Source: Natronorubrum bangense (GTDB taxonomy: Archaea > Halobacteriota > Halobacteria > Halobacteriales > Natrialbaceae). From it: DNA of 64,000 nt. The stretch spans positions 744,001 through 808,000 of the forward strand of contig NZ_CP031306.1 of the NCBI RefSeq assembly GCF_004799645.1, given 5' to 3'. The notes beneath the pieces are model-generated. The model was not told the DNA's origin, ran no database searches, and saw only the letters and a program-made list of their open reading frames with translations. Made by a program: the position numbers and the translations under genes. Within the stretch, counting starts at the first letter, position 1, and each line of letters starts with the position of its first letter. Of this stretch, positions 53,108-61,081 are shown piece after piece.

Positions 53108-53986
53108 ATGACTAGCAAACCAGACTCGGCGACGGAACCCCGAGCCGTCGCGGTCAACGTCCTCAAAGGTGGCTTCGGAAAGTCGACCACCGCAATCAAC
53201 CTTGCACGAGAACTAGCGGAACGCAACGGCCGTGTTCTCCTCATTGATCTTGACGACAACGGACACACCACGTTCAATCTCGGCTACCGCGACCAGTACG
53301 AATCCGACAACCACGTTCAACAAGTCCTGCTTGACGGCGAGGATCCGTTGGACCACGTCGTCTCGGTTACCGATGAGCTTGACCTCTTGCCATCTCATGA
53401 AGCACTCGAGGAAGTTGAAACGAATCTGAAATCGGCAATGGCCTCGAGTCAACGTCTCAATCGCAACGTCGTCGATCCCCTACTCGGTGACACCTACTCC
53501 TACATCGTTATCGATACGCCGGCTAACAGAGGGAAGATCAACGACAACGCGCTGTTCGCGGCGAAGAATCTTCTCGTTCCGCTTCGCCCAGAAAGCGGAT
53601 GGGAATCCGGAATCACACAGACGAACAAACGGCTGATACAGGAAGCGCGGCAGTACTTCGATCTGCAGTTGCTTGCGCTCGTTCCGACCGACCTCAGCGA
53701 ACGGCTCGATCAGAGCACTCGTGACCGGAACCTCTTGTATGCGATCAACAGCCGTGACGAACTCGCATCGTTTGTCCCGAACTTCGCCCATCTCTCTGCA
53801 GCGGATTGGGAAGCGATCGACGATGGCAACTACGATGGCCCCCTCCCAGGTATCCGCCACCGAGCCAGTATCGACAAAGCACACCGCGCCCGCAAGCCAC
53901 TGCGCGACTACGATCCAGAGTGTGACCAACTCAAGTGCTATGAAGAACTCGCTCAGATCGTTGAGAACGGTGGGGTGAGCCGATAA
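53108..53986 (+). CDS. parA: ParA/Soj-family partition ATPase
   Basis: 292 residues. The deviant Walker A motif KGGFGKST is at 20-27, with the signature first lysine of ParA/MinD proteins. LLIDLDDNGHTT is Walker A', and YIVIDTPANRG is Walker B. The rest fits a small type Ib-like ParA with no N-terminal DNA-binding domain. It moves or positions plasmid DNA together with a DNA-binding partner and centromere repeats. The repeats lie directly upstream, and the next gene overlaps its stop. An alternative reading as a chromosomal ParA-like protein is less likely in this context. Confidence 0.9.
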   Translation: MTSKPDSATEPRAVAVNVLKGGFGKSTTAINLARELAERNGRVLLIDLDDNGHTTFNLGYRDQYESDNHVQQVLLDGEDPLDHVVSVTDELDLLPSHEALEEVETNLKSAMASSQRLNRNVVDPLLGDTYSYIVIDTPANRGKINDNALFAAKNLLVPLRPESGWESGITQTNKRLIQEARQYFDLQLLALVPTDLSERLDQSTRDRNLLYAINSRDELASFVPNFAHLSAADWEAIDDGNYDGPLPGIRHRASIDKAHRARKPLRDYDPECDQLKCYEELAQIVENGGVSR

Positions 53987-54426
53987 TGCCGTTTGACGAT
54001 CTCGCCGACGAATCTGACGAAGCCGATCCGGGTGATGAGGCCCTAGACGAACTCGCTGGCACTCTTACCGAGGACTCTCCGGCAGATGACGCAGCTGGCA
54101 CAGACGAGACCGAGGCCGCAACAGAGAAAGATATCGCATCATACGATATACAGTCGGAGCCAGCGTTTCCGACCGCCAAGACACAGACACAGCATTCGGT
54201 TTACTGTCTTCCCGAGACATGGGATACGATCGACGGCGCATCTGGCCTCCTATTCGAAGCCGAAATCATGCTCCGGCGTGACGATTACGAAGCCGTGCAG
54301 AAACGCGAACTTCACAACGCGTTGCTCCAAGCCGCAGCACAGCAGCTCACTGCTGCAGATATCGCTGATGCCTTCGTCGAGACTCGAGAAGATCGAACTT
54401 CGGGACCACTCCTCGACGACGAATAG
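53986..54426 (+). CDS. small acidic partner of ParA (possible ParB-type protein)
   Basis: 146 residues. The ATG overlaps the parA stop (TAATG), so translation is coupled. The first 60 residues are acidic and disordered, like the ParA-activating tails of ParB/ParG-type proteins. The C-terminal half (SVYCLPETWDTIDGASGLLF then EAEIMLRRDDYEAVQKREL) is helical and could bind DNA. No known family was recognised. Location makes it the likely centromere-binding or adaptor protein. Confidence 0.65.
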   Translation: MPFDDLADESDEADPGDEALDELAGTLTEDSPADDAAGTDETEAATEKDIASYDIQSEPAFPTAKTQTQHSVYCLPETWDTIDGASGLLFEAEIMLRRDDYEAVQKRELHNALLQAAAQQLTAADIADAFVETREDRTSGPLLDDE

Positions 54427-54448
54427 CAAGCCACCTGCCTGAGGAGAA

Positions 54449-55675
54449 CTACTGTCCAAACGCCTCAACGAGCCGATCGCGCATGTATTCACGCCGGTAT
54501 TTGCGCCGTTCGGACTCTGAAAGGTAGTTTTTCAGCACAACAGATGGATCTGCACTCCCCTGTTCGGCGGCGATCGTTCCCAGGTTGTTGAGTAACTCAT
54601 CGATTGCTGCATTATACGTTGTATACCAGAACCGCCGACCCATCTTCGACGTCGGCTCGTCACCATACACGCGGACGCCAGCGCGATCAGCTAGCCGCTT
54701 GAATCGCGCCTGCACGGTTTCACCCGTAATATGGCCGCTCGAGGAGCGTTTCGACGGGAACAGATACCCAGTCCACTCGTCGCGCTCCTCGAGCGTTTCA
54801 ATTCGCTCGAGGAGTACTGACACGCCATAGATCAACGCAACCGTTCCTGGACCGTTCTTTCGTTCCTCGCCGAACGTGATGTGGGGATCGTCGCCCTCGA
54901 GGACGAGTTGGGAGCTATGCAACGACGCAACCTCGCTTCGACGGAGTCCCCACCCACAGAGTGCAAGGATGAGCAGTTGCTCGTCGGGCGTTTCAGCGGC
55001 ATCATAGAGCGCACCGACCTGCTCGCTCGAGAGCGCTGGATTGTCCGTTTCACCCTCAGTGTCCCAGATTTCGGCGTGATCGACGTTCGCTCCCGGGTTG
55101 AATTTCGCACCGTGTCGATTCTCGAGATGATCGTAGAACTGGCGAATGTCGCTTAGATACCGGCGTTTCGAGGCATCACTCTCGAGGTCGTCGTCAAGTT
55201 CGTCGAGAACAGCTTCAACACGCGGGAGTTCATCGTACTGGTTTCCCCCGTCCATAACGCGGTCGACGATTGCTGCCGTTCCGTGGACCGTATCGTACAG
55301 GCGGACGTATGTCGCCAGCCGATAGCGTTTCGAGTCGGCGGTTGACTGTGCCCACTTGCGTTCGACACGCCGGAGAAACGCCTCGAGCGCGTCGATCGTC
55401 GGGTCGTCGTCGATCCCCCACGAATAGCCGTCCGACGACTCGCAGTCGTCGTATCCAACAGTAGCAAGAAATTCGGTTAGTGTCAGTCCGTGGTGCTCGC
55501 GCAGAGCGTAGGCAATCCCCGAGTAGCCAGCGTCGGTGATCTCCCGGTACGTTGGCCGTGACTCGAGGTCGACGCCGTTTCGCTCGAGATCGAGTTCGAC
55601 ATGGGCGTTCCAGTACTGCTGGAGTTCCTCGAGAGACATCCGCGACCAGTTGATCTGCGCTTGCTCGTGGCTCAT
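54449..55675 (-). CDS. tyrosine recombinase/integrase
   Basis: 408 residues. The N-terminal part is helical with a SAM-like domain near 125-215 (RYLSDIRQFYDHLENRHG). The catalytic domain has the first arginine in CGWGLRRSEVASL, a lysine in EERKNGPG, MGRRFWYTTYN in place of HxxR, and the nucleophile tyrosine in VVLKNYLSES. This variant set is usual for haloarchaeal integrases. The start at 55675 (MSHEQAQINW) is preferred; an ATG at 55765 adds 30 basic residues. It is convergent with the parA pair and may resolve replicon dimers or integrate the replicon. Confidence 0.85.
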   Translation of the reverse strand: MSHEQAQINWSRMSLEELQQYWNAHVELDLERNGVDLESRPTYREITDAGYSGIAYALREHHGLTLTEFLATVGYDDCESSDGYSWGIDDDPTIDALEAFLRRVERKWAQSTADSKRYRLATYVRLYDTVHGTAAIVDRVMDGGNQYDELPRVEAVLDELDDDLESDASKRRYLSDIRQFYDHLENRHGAKFNPGANVDHAEIWDTEGETDNPALSSEQVGALYDAAETPDEQLLILALCGWGLRRSEVASLHSSQLVLEGDDPHITFGEERKNGPGTVALIYGVSVLLERIETLEERDEWTGYLFPSKRSSSGHITGETVQARFKRLADRAGVRVYGDEPTSKMGRRFWYTTYNAAIDELLNNLGTIAAEQGSADPSVVLKNYLSESERRKYRREYMRDRLVEAFGQ

Positions 55676-55920
55676 GCGCTCACCGCCTCGAGAAGGCCGT
55701 TTCCTCCGGGTTTGGTGTGTTCTAAGACCGCCATTTTCACGAGTTTCAGTATTCGTGATAGTCACCTAAAACTATCGCTTACATGGGTGTCTGGTGTGGA
55801 CACACGAGTTAAGCAAGATAGTAGTAGAGTAGTGCCCAAATCAGATGAACCACATGCCGCTATATAGAATGTAGCCGGGCGTCACAGATTCGGGATGTGA
55901 ATTTCTACCGAAAAGCAGCG

Positions 55921-56331
55921 AGAGTGCCTCGGGGTCGTACGGAAATCTCCGATTTCCGTGATGACGAGAATCTCCGATTCTCGAACCACTTGACCCCGAG
56001 GGTGAATCGCGTAAGCTATATGATTCATCTCACCGTATTGACGAGTACAGTTGCGACGTGGGTTAAAGACCGTAATCCGAAGCAACTGCCGGCAGTTGCG
56101 AGGAAATGCGACACCTCTCAAAACCCGCGTCTTTGGCGTGGTGCGACGGGTGTTGTCGGGCGGGGTGGAGCCGCCGACCCTCACGGACGAAGCGAGCGGT
56201 CGGGTGTTAATTCCAACCGACCCATTTCGGGAAGGTCGAGGGGAATTAAATTCGCCTGCGACGGCGCGGCCCGTTTTGGGACGTGCGGTCAAAACGGTGA
56301 AGCCGCGGGGCTTGCCCCCGCGGTACTTCAC
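55921..56331 (+). mobile_element. palindrome-associated non-autonomous element with two nested hairpins
   Basis: 411 bp. The left end AGAGTGCCTCGGGG matches the IS at 14996 and the element at 10331. The outer palindrome CCTCGGGGTC/GACCCCGAGG (55927-55936 and 55992-56001) holds two extra stem-loops, 55939-55959 (9-bp stem, loop TCC) and 55965-55983 (8-bp stem, loop TCC). The body matches 10331-10641 closely with an additional stretch near 56057-56098. The right end is a GC palindrome (CCGCGGGG/CCCCGCGG) then TACTTCAC to 56331. It has no gene. Confidence 0.8.
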
Positions 56332-56454
56332 TAACAAGTTAAACGGAGTGGCTCCCTCCAAACCCTATTTTCAGATGCTCTTTCAGTGAAGCTACCGCTC
56401 ACTACACGTGCGAACTGATCACGTAAGCCAGACAGGCTACGCTGATTACCAGCG

Positions 56455-56799
56455 ATGCCGACGGCAAAAGAGCGGTCTCAGGAACTCGTAGAGGGCAACA
56501 ACCAGCTGGTCACGGCATCGAACGTCCTCGGACGGAAGTGGCATTCGACAATCGTCTACCAGTTACTGGACGCCGGACTGCAAGGGTTCGGCGACCTCAA
56601 GGCGCGGATCGGCGGCATCTCGCGAAAGGTGCTTTCCGAGTCGCTAACCAATCTCGGGGAACAGGGAATCGTCGAGCAACTCGTTCTCGAGACGAAACCA
56701 GTTCGGGTGGAATATTCGCTCACGAGCGCCGGCCGAGAGTTGCAGGGACGTCGATTTCCTCGTAGCCGGCGTCAAACAACAGCAGCACCGAACCGATAG
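56455..56799 (+). pseudogene. HxlR-type winged-helix regulator, 3' truncated
   Basis: The frame opens MPTAKERSQELVEGNNQLV and continues with LGRKWHSTIVYQLLDAGLQGF, GDLKARIGGISRKVLSESL and KPVRVEYSLTSAGRELQ. These are the successive parts of the HxlR helix-turn-helix family. After SAGRELQ at about 56745 the sequence changes to an unrelated basic tail, where the antisense antiporter fragment begins. The native last 20 residues are lost. HxlR proteins are small dimeric regulators that respond to redox stress. The truncated product may still fold. Confidence 0.7.
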
Positions 56800-56980
56800 C
56801 TGCCAGCAGGGTGAACGATCCCTCGGGATCGACGATTTCGAGGACGTACGCTCCGAGGGCGACACCCGTGAGGATCTCGCCGAGGATTACGGGTTCTCCG
56901 GCACGCTCGACCAGTTCTCCGAGGAGAAGGGGTGCGACGAGTGTGATCCCGACTGCAAAAAAGATCTGGATATCTGTCAC
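56735..56980 (-). pseudogene. cation:proton antiporter (CPA2) N-terminal fragment
   Basis: Starts MTDIQIFFAVGITLVAPLLL and continues through LGELVERAGEPVILGEILTG, GVALGAYVLEIVDPEG and TLLAAIGSVLLLFDAGYEEID, the first two helices and the inverted-repeat start of a CPA2 antiporter. The frame ends after about 80 residues where the hxlR fragment begins; a full protein would have near 390. It faces the hxlR fragment tail to tail at about 56745-56760. Confidence 0.75.
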
Positions 56981-56989
56981 TGGTACGTC

Positions 56990-58318
56990 CTATCGCTCAT
57001 CCCAGGTCGGCGACGGGTAGATAGGGTCGGCTTCGCTGATCTCCTCCGGCCACACGAGCTGCCTGCCTGTGTCCGGCTGCCACTGGTAGACGACCATCTC
57101 TCGCGGGATGGTGCCGTCCTCGTCGAACTGAACGGGGCCGTAGAGGCTCTCGAACTGAGTCTCGCGGATGGCGTCGCGAACGGTCTCTGGCGTCACCTCG
57201 TCGACGGCCATGAACGAACGCTGAAGCGTCTGGATGACGGCGCTAGCGGCCGCGCTGTGGTAAGTGGGTTCGTACCCATACTCGCTCTCGATGGCCGAAA
57301 TAAACTCGCTCGTCGATTCAAAAACGTCGTCGGTGGAGTCGACGGTAGTCGCCCACGGCGACGGACCGTACCAGTAGTCGCCGTTCTCTCCGGTCTGTTC
57401 CCTGAACGAGTCAGTGAGGTTGCCGCCGGGCGCCCACGCCATGTCGACGTCCACGTTCTCGCTCGCCAGTTGCTCGGCCGCGATCACCGCGTCGTCCTGA
57501 TAGCCGGACAAGAGGAGTACGTCCGCATTGGCATCCTCGACGAGCGCGAGGTACGTCGAGAGGTCGGTCGTCTCATCAGGGATCGTCTCGTCGACGACGA
57601 CGTCGACTCCAGCCGACCCCAGGGTTCGGCGCACGCCCTCCACAACGTCCTGATTGAACGGATCCGCTTTGGCCAGGATCGCCGCCGATGACGGTGGATC
57701 CGGCTGCGCCATCGCCATCTCGATGCTCGTGGTGGCGTACGTGTCGGCGGTCGGTAACAGGCTAAAAATCCACTCGTTGTCGCGCTCGAATATCTGGCTG
57801 CTGGCGCCGCCACCCGCGACCATCGGCCGCTCGGCGCTCGCCGCGACGTCACTGGCCGGCAGCGTAATTCCGCTCGAGTATGGCCCCATCAAGTAGTCGA
57901 TCCCCGCTTGGTCGACGAAGTCCTGGTAGATAGCTTCGCTCCTCGAGGGATCGCTCTCGTCGTCTCGCAGGACTAGCTCTAGCTCGTAGGTGGTTCCATC
58001 GCCTGCTTCGACGCCGCCGGCGTCGTTGATGCGATCGACGGTCAGTTCGTACGCCTCCGCGTAGAGCCGACCCAGGTCAGAAAGGTCGCCGGAGAGGCTC
58101 ATCGAGCCGCCGAGCGTGATCGTGTCCGTCGGTGTCTCGTCCCCCTTATCGTGTCCGTCGGTGTCATTATTCGCCTCTGAAGCGGTGGCGGTTACCGTTG
58201 ACTCGCCACCCAGACAGCCTGCGAGGCCGACGACGCTTGCTCCGCCGGCCGCTCTCAAAAACCGTCGACGATTCGTATTACTTCGCTCCTGTCTATTTGC
58301 GTGTGATCTTCGCGGCAT
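56990..58318 (-). CDS. ABC transporter substrate-binding lipoprotein (LivK-like)
   Basis: 442 residues. NRRRFLRAAGGASVVGLAGC is a twin-arginine signal ending in a lipobox. The type I periplasmic-binding fold follows: ITLGGSMSLSGDLSDLGRLY, then ELVLRDDESDPSRSEAIYQ, LMGPYSSGITLPASDVA and TYHSAAASAVIQTLQRS. It matches branched-chain amino acid or urea binding proteins of the LivK family. The ATG at 58318 (MPRRSHANR) is preferred over 58405. No permease or ATPase gene follows in the window, and the antiporter fragment 9 bases downstream suggests that an operon was rearranged. Confidence 0.88.
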   Translation of the reverse strand: MPRRSHANRQERSNTNRRRFLRAAGGASVVGLAGCLGGESTVTATASEANNDTDGHDKGDETPTDTITLGGSMSLSGDLSDLGRLYAEAYELTVDRINDAGGVEAGDGTTYELELVLRDDESDPSRSEAIYQDFVDQAGIDYLMGPYSSGITLPASDVAASAERPMVAGGGASSQIFERDNEWIFSLLPTADTYATTSIEMAMAQPDPPSSAAILAKADPFNQDVVEGVRRTLGSAGVDVVVDETIPDETTDLSTYLALVEDANADVLLLSGYQDDAVIAAEQLASENVDVDMAWAPGGNLTDSFREQTGENGDYWYGPSPWATTVDSTDDVFESTSEFISAIESEYGYEPTYHSAAASAVIQTLQRSFMAVDEVTPETVRDAIRETQFESLYGPVQFDEDGTIPREMVVYQWQPDTGRQLVWPEEISEADPIYPSPTWDER

Positions 58319-58513
58319 CTTCCACTCCAACTCCCCACGAAAGTCGTGAAGTAGGTTTCCGGGGGCTAGCGTGAGTTTCCTCGCCCTGAAACGGTAACGA
58401 ATCACAACAGACCGTAGCAGTGCTGACCGCGACGGTCGCTATCTGTACACAGTACTCGAAGCACCGTTTGCTCGTGACATCTCTGACGCCACGCTGTACG
58501 CAGCGATAGGGGA

Positions 58514-59128
58514 TCACCCGACGATGTTGTTGATGGTGATCGCGACGAAGATGAGGATCACGATTTCGCTGACGATCCACGAATTTGTGTTCATCCACGT
58601 GCGAACCTTCGGAAGGAGCGTCTCCGCACGGTCGCCTATCATAACCAAGGAAAGTGATGGAATGGCTAGGAATAGTAGCGTCAGCAAGACAAAACCGGTC
58701 GCGTACCACAGCGGATCGCCGTGACTCGCGAGGTAGGTCCCGACGGTGATCGACGTGAGAATGTCGGTCGGAAAGAACCCCATCAACAGGAATCCGAGTT
58801 GAAACGAGAACTTCGGATTCGCGGTCTCGAGTTTGCCCATCCACGTCGGTGGCTCCGATTGCTCACGCTTCAGGTAGACGTTCACCATCGCGGCGAGGAG
58901 AACGACGAGCACGAGCAACTGGAGCGTCCGGTTCGACCCGCCCTGACGAACGCCACTGCCGAGATAATACGCGAGCGTGACGACGAGGCTGATCGAGAGG
59001 GAGGCACCGAACACGAACGCGGCCGAGTTCCGCCGCCAGTCCTCGCTCGTGGCCAGAAAGATGGCGCTGAGGATTTGCGGCCCGCCGATCATGACGAATA
59101 CCAGGGGTAGAATTACCAGGAAGTTCAT
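58514..59128 (-). CDS. GAP/LysE-like membrane protein
   Basis: 204 residues with six hydrophobic helices. VILPLVFVMIGGPQILSAIF opens the first helix with a Gly-Pro pair. The two halves are separated by a charged loop (KREQSEPPTWMGKLETANPK). FLLMGFFPTDILTSI has the Pro-Thr-Asp turn seen in the GAP (sulfolipid/LysE superfamily) exporters. The substrate is unknown. It is alone on its strand. Confidence 0.75.
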   Translation of the reverse strand: MNFLVILPLVFVMIGGPQILSAIFLATSEDWRRNSAAFVFGASLSISLVVTLAYYLGSGVRQGGSNRTLQLLVLVVLLAAMVNVYLKREQSEPPTWMGKLETANPKFSFQLGFLLMGFFPTDILTSITVGTYLASHGDPLWYATGFVLLTLLFLAIPSLSLVMIGDRAETLLPKVRTWMNTNSWIVSEIVILIFVAITINNIVG

Positions 59129-59380
59129 CGTTCGAGGATTACACGCGTGATCGCAGCCGGTCCGTCGACGCTCGAGATTGTCGACTCACGGCTGTGACTG
59201 GCGGCGGTCGGAACGCCACGGTTCGTATGTCGACTGTACTCATGCAACCTCCGATCGAATATACTTTCCACCGACATTATACCCCGCTTTTGCGAAAGAG
59301 GTTGTTGCTATTTCTGGCCAACACTGTCGCTGAAGGCCGAAATGAACGAGTACACCGTTCACGACGGGAAGCCGGCGGTA

Positions 59381-60466
59381 TCACTTAGCTTTCTCGTCCT
59401 CGTACTTCTTCTCAGGCTCTTTCTTGGGTTCGTCTTCTTTCGGCTCCTTCTCGGGCTCTTTCTCGGGTTCGTCTTCTTTCGGCTCCTTCTCGGGCTCTTT
59501 CTTGGGTTCGTCTTCTTTCGGCTCCTTCTCAGGCTCTTTCTCGGGTTCGTCTTCTTTCGGCTCCTTCTCAGGCTCTTTCTCGGGTTCGTCTTCTTTCGGC
59601 TCCTTCTCAGGCTCTTTCTCGGGTTCGTCTTCTTTCGGATCCTCTTCAGGCTCTTTCTCGGGTTCGTCTTCTTTCGGCTCCTCTTCGTCCGGCTCGACGT
59701 CCGCTTCGTCTGGGAGAGCATCCTCCGTGAGGAGTATCTCGAACGGTTCATCGGCGGGTGCTCCCTCCGTCTCGAGGTAGCCAATCGCGAACGCGGAGTA
59801 GACGGTCCCTCCAGAGAGGGAAACGTCGATTTCGAAGGCGCTGGCCTCTCGATCACCCGCAGGATAAATTTCGAGCGTATACTCGCCTTCTGGGACTTCG
59901 GTGTAGCCGGATTCGCCGAAGGCGACGTTCTCGAACAGCGCGTCCCCGTTTTCACCGGCAACGACGTCCACCGCTGGCGCGTCGGGTGAGGCGTGGAGGA
60001 CGCGAACGCGAGCGGTACCCGGATCGACCGGGCTGTTATCGTCGTCGAGAAACAGCGCCTCGAGGGGCTGGTTTTCGGCGGCCACTTCGCCGATCACTGC
60101 GAGGAGTCCGTCGACGGTGGGGTCCTCGTCGCCGGCCTCGACGGTCTCCTCGAGCACTGCTTCGGCCGGGTCTTCACCGGCGGGAACGACCTGAATCGTG
60201 TACGTGCCAGGCTCGAGGTCGCGGTAGTCGGTGACCGTCCCGTACGGGATGCCCTCGCGGACCCGCTCTCCGTCGACGTAGATGTCGATGTTGGGCGCGT
60301 CGGGTGAGAGGTGTGCAACTCGAGTCCGGAAGCCGGTGTCAGTCGGCTGGTCGTTCGTTTCGTGATCACTCGAGGCGGCCGTAGTACCTCCGATGCCACT
60401 GACCACCACGAGGCCGCCGCCGCCGATCTGTATAATTCGCCGTCGACTCACGCCATTTTCAGTCAT
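59381..60466 (-). CDS. DUF4397 exported protein with charged repeat tail
   Basis: 361 residues. VSRRRIIQIGGGGLVVVSG is a twin-arginine signal. Two DUF4397 immunoglobulin-like domains follow: ARVRVAHLSPDAPNIDIYVDG at about 45-130 and RVRVLHASPDAPAVDVVAG at about 150-240. From residue 265 the tail has seven tandem 13-residue units of the EPKEDEPEKEPEK type, nearly all charged. DUF4397 proteins are cell-surface proteins that may bind sugars or polymers. The ATG at 60466 (MTENGVSRRR) is preferred over 60604. The tail repeats are encoded by 39-bp units at 59400-59690, so their number may vary. Confidence 0.88.
   Translation of the reverse strand: MTENGVSRRRIIQIGGGGLVVVSGIGGTTAASSDHETNDQPTDTGFRTRVAHLSPDAPNIDIYVDGERVREGIPYGTVTDYRDLEPGTYTIQVVPAGEDPAEAVLEETVEAGDEDPTVDGLLAVIGEVAAENQPLEALFLDDDNSPVDPGTARVRVLHASPDAPAVDVVAGENGDALFENVAFGESGYTEVPEGEYTLEIYPAGDREASAFEIDVSLSGGTVYSAFAIGYLETEGAPADEPFEILLTEDALPDEADVEPDEEEPKEDEPEKEPEEDPKEDEPEKEPEKEPKEDEPEKEPEKEPKEDEPEKEPEKEPKEDEPKKEPEKEPKEDEPEKEPEKEPKEDEPKKEPEKKYEDEKAK
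59400..59690 (-). repeat. seven 39-bp tandem repeats inside the DUF4397 gene
   Basis: GGCTCTTTCTCGGG and TTCGTCTTCTTTCGG recur at a 39-base period on the plus strand. They encode the 13-residue charged unit with Lys/Glu swaps in two copies. Confidence 0.85.
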
Positions 60467-60641
60467 GCGGTTGTCACGAACGGCGATATGGGTAATAGTG
60501 CTACCACTTGCAGGCGCAGGCCAATGCAGTTCCGAGGCTCGATATCGAACGCGTTGGGCCGTCCGAGCGAACCACCCGATATGGGAGAATCCGGATACGT
60601 TCACGCCCTGCCGTCACCGTCGAGTACGGCGACTTCGAGGT

Positions 60642-60920
60642 GCAATTGCGTTCACATCCGTCGAGACGGAATGTGGCCTCGTCCTGATCGACGTCGGCCC
60701 CGAGGGGTTCACCGATGCCCTCGAGGTCCACCTCTCGGATCTGGGCTGGGGACTCGAGGACATCTGACTGGTGACCCTAATTTACCACTACGGGACCACG
60801 TCGGCGGGACCGAAGCGGTCCGTACACGTGCCGATCTGACGGTTATCGCCCATCCGGAAGAGACTGCGTTTTCACGGGTGAACGTGAGCCGAGAACAGCG
60901 ATTTACAGACGTTCAAGACA
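60642..60920 (+). pseudogene. metallo-beta-lactamase-fold gene fragment
   Basis: AIAFTSVETECGLVLIDVG and PEGFTDALEVHLSDLGWGLE match the start of a metallo-beta-lactamase fold. The next part LVTLxHHxGDHVGGTEAV is recovered only by allowing a frameshift at about 60782-60810; without it a stop occurs at 60765. The HxHxDH metal motif is damaged. Coding ends at about 60920 at a solo IS left-end hairpin. No start was found. Confidence 0.65.
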
Positions 60921-60955
60921 GAGTGTATCGGGGCTTGACCCCGAGAGTGAATGCC
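60918..60955 (+). mobile_element. solo IS605-type left-end hairpin
   Basis: GAGTGTATCGGGG, a CTTGA loop and CCCCGAGA reproduce the left end of the IS at 14996 with two changes. GTGAATGCCG follows as in the other copies. No right end or gene follows. Confidence 0.55.
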
Positions 60956-61029
60956 GACAACGCCTATAGATATACATGTGCGTTAGTATGAGGGACGTTC
61001 TCAATATCCACCGTACTCGGCTGAATAGA

Positions 61030-61060
61030 TGTGAATTTATTTATACCACTCGTAATATAT
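61030..61060 (+). promoter_or_regulatory. AT-rich promoter of phnD
   Basis: ATTTATTTATACCACTCG and TAATATATTACTC precede the ATG at 61082 by 30-50 bases and fit a haloarchaeal TATA region. Confidence 0.4.
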
Positions 61061-61081
61061 TACTCATAGTAATCTGCTTAT

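Noticed and set aside
59342..59989. Leu/Phe repeat membrane protein on the plus strand
   Set aside because: It is the antisense reading of the charged repeats in the DUF4397 gene.
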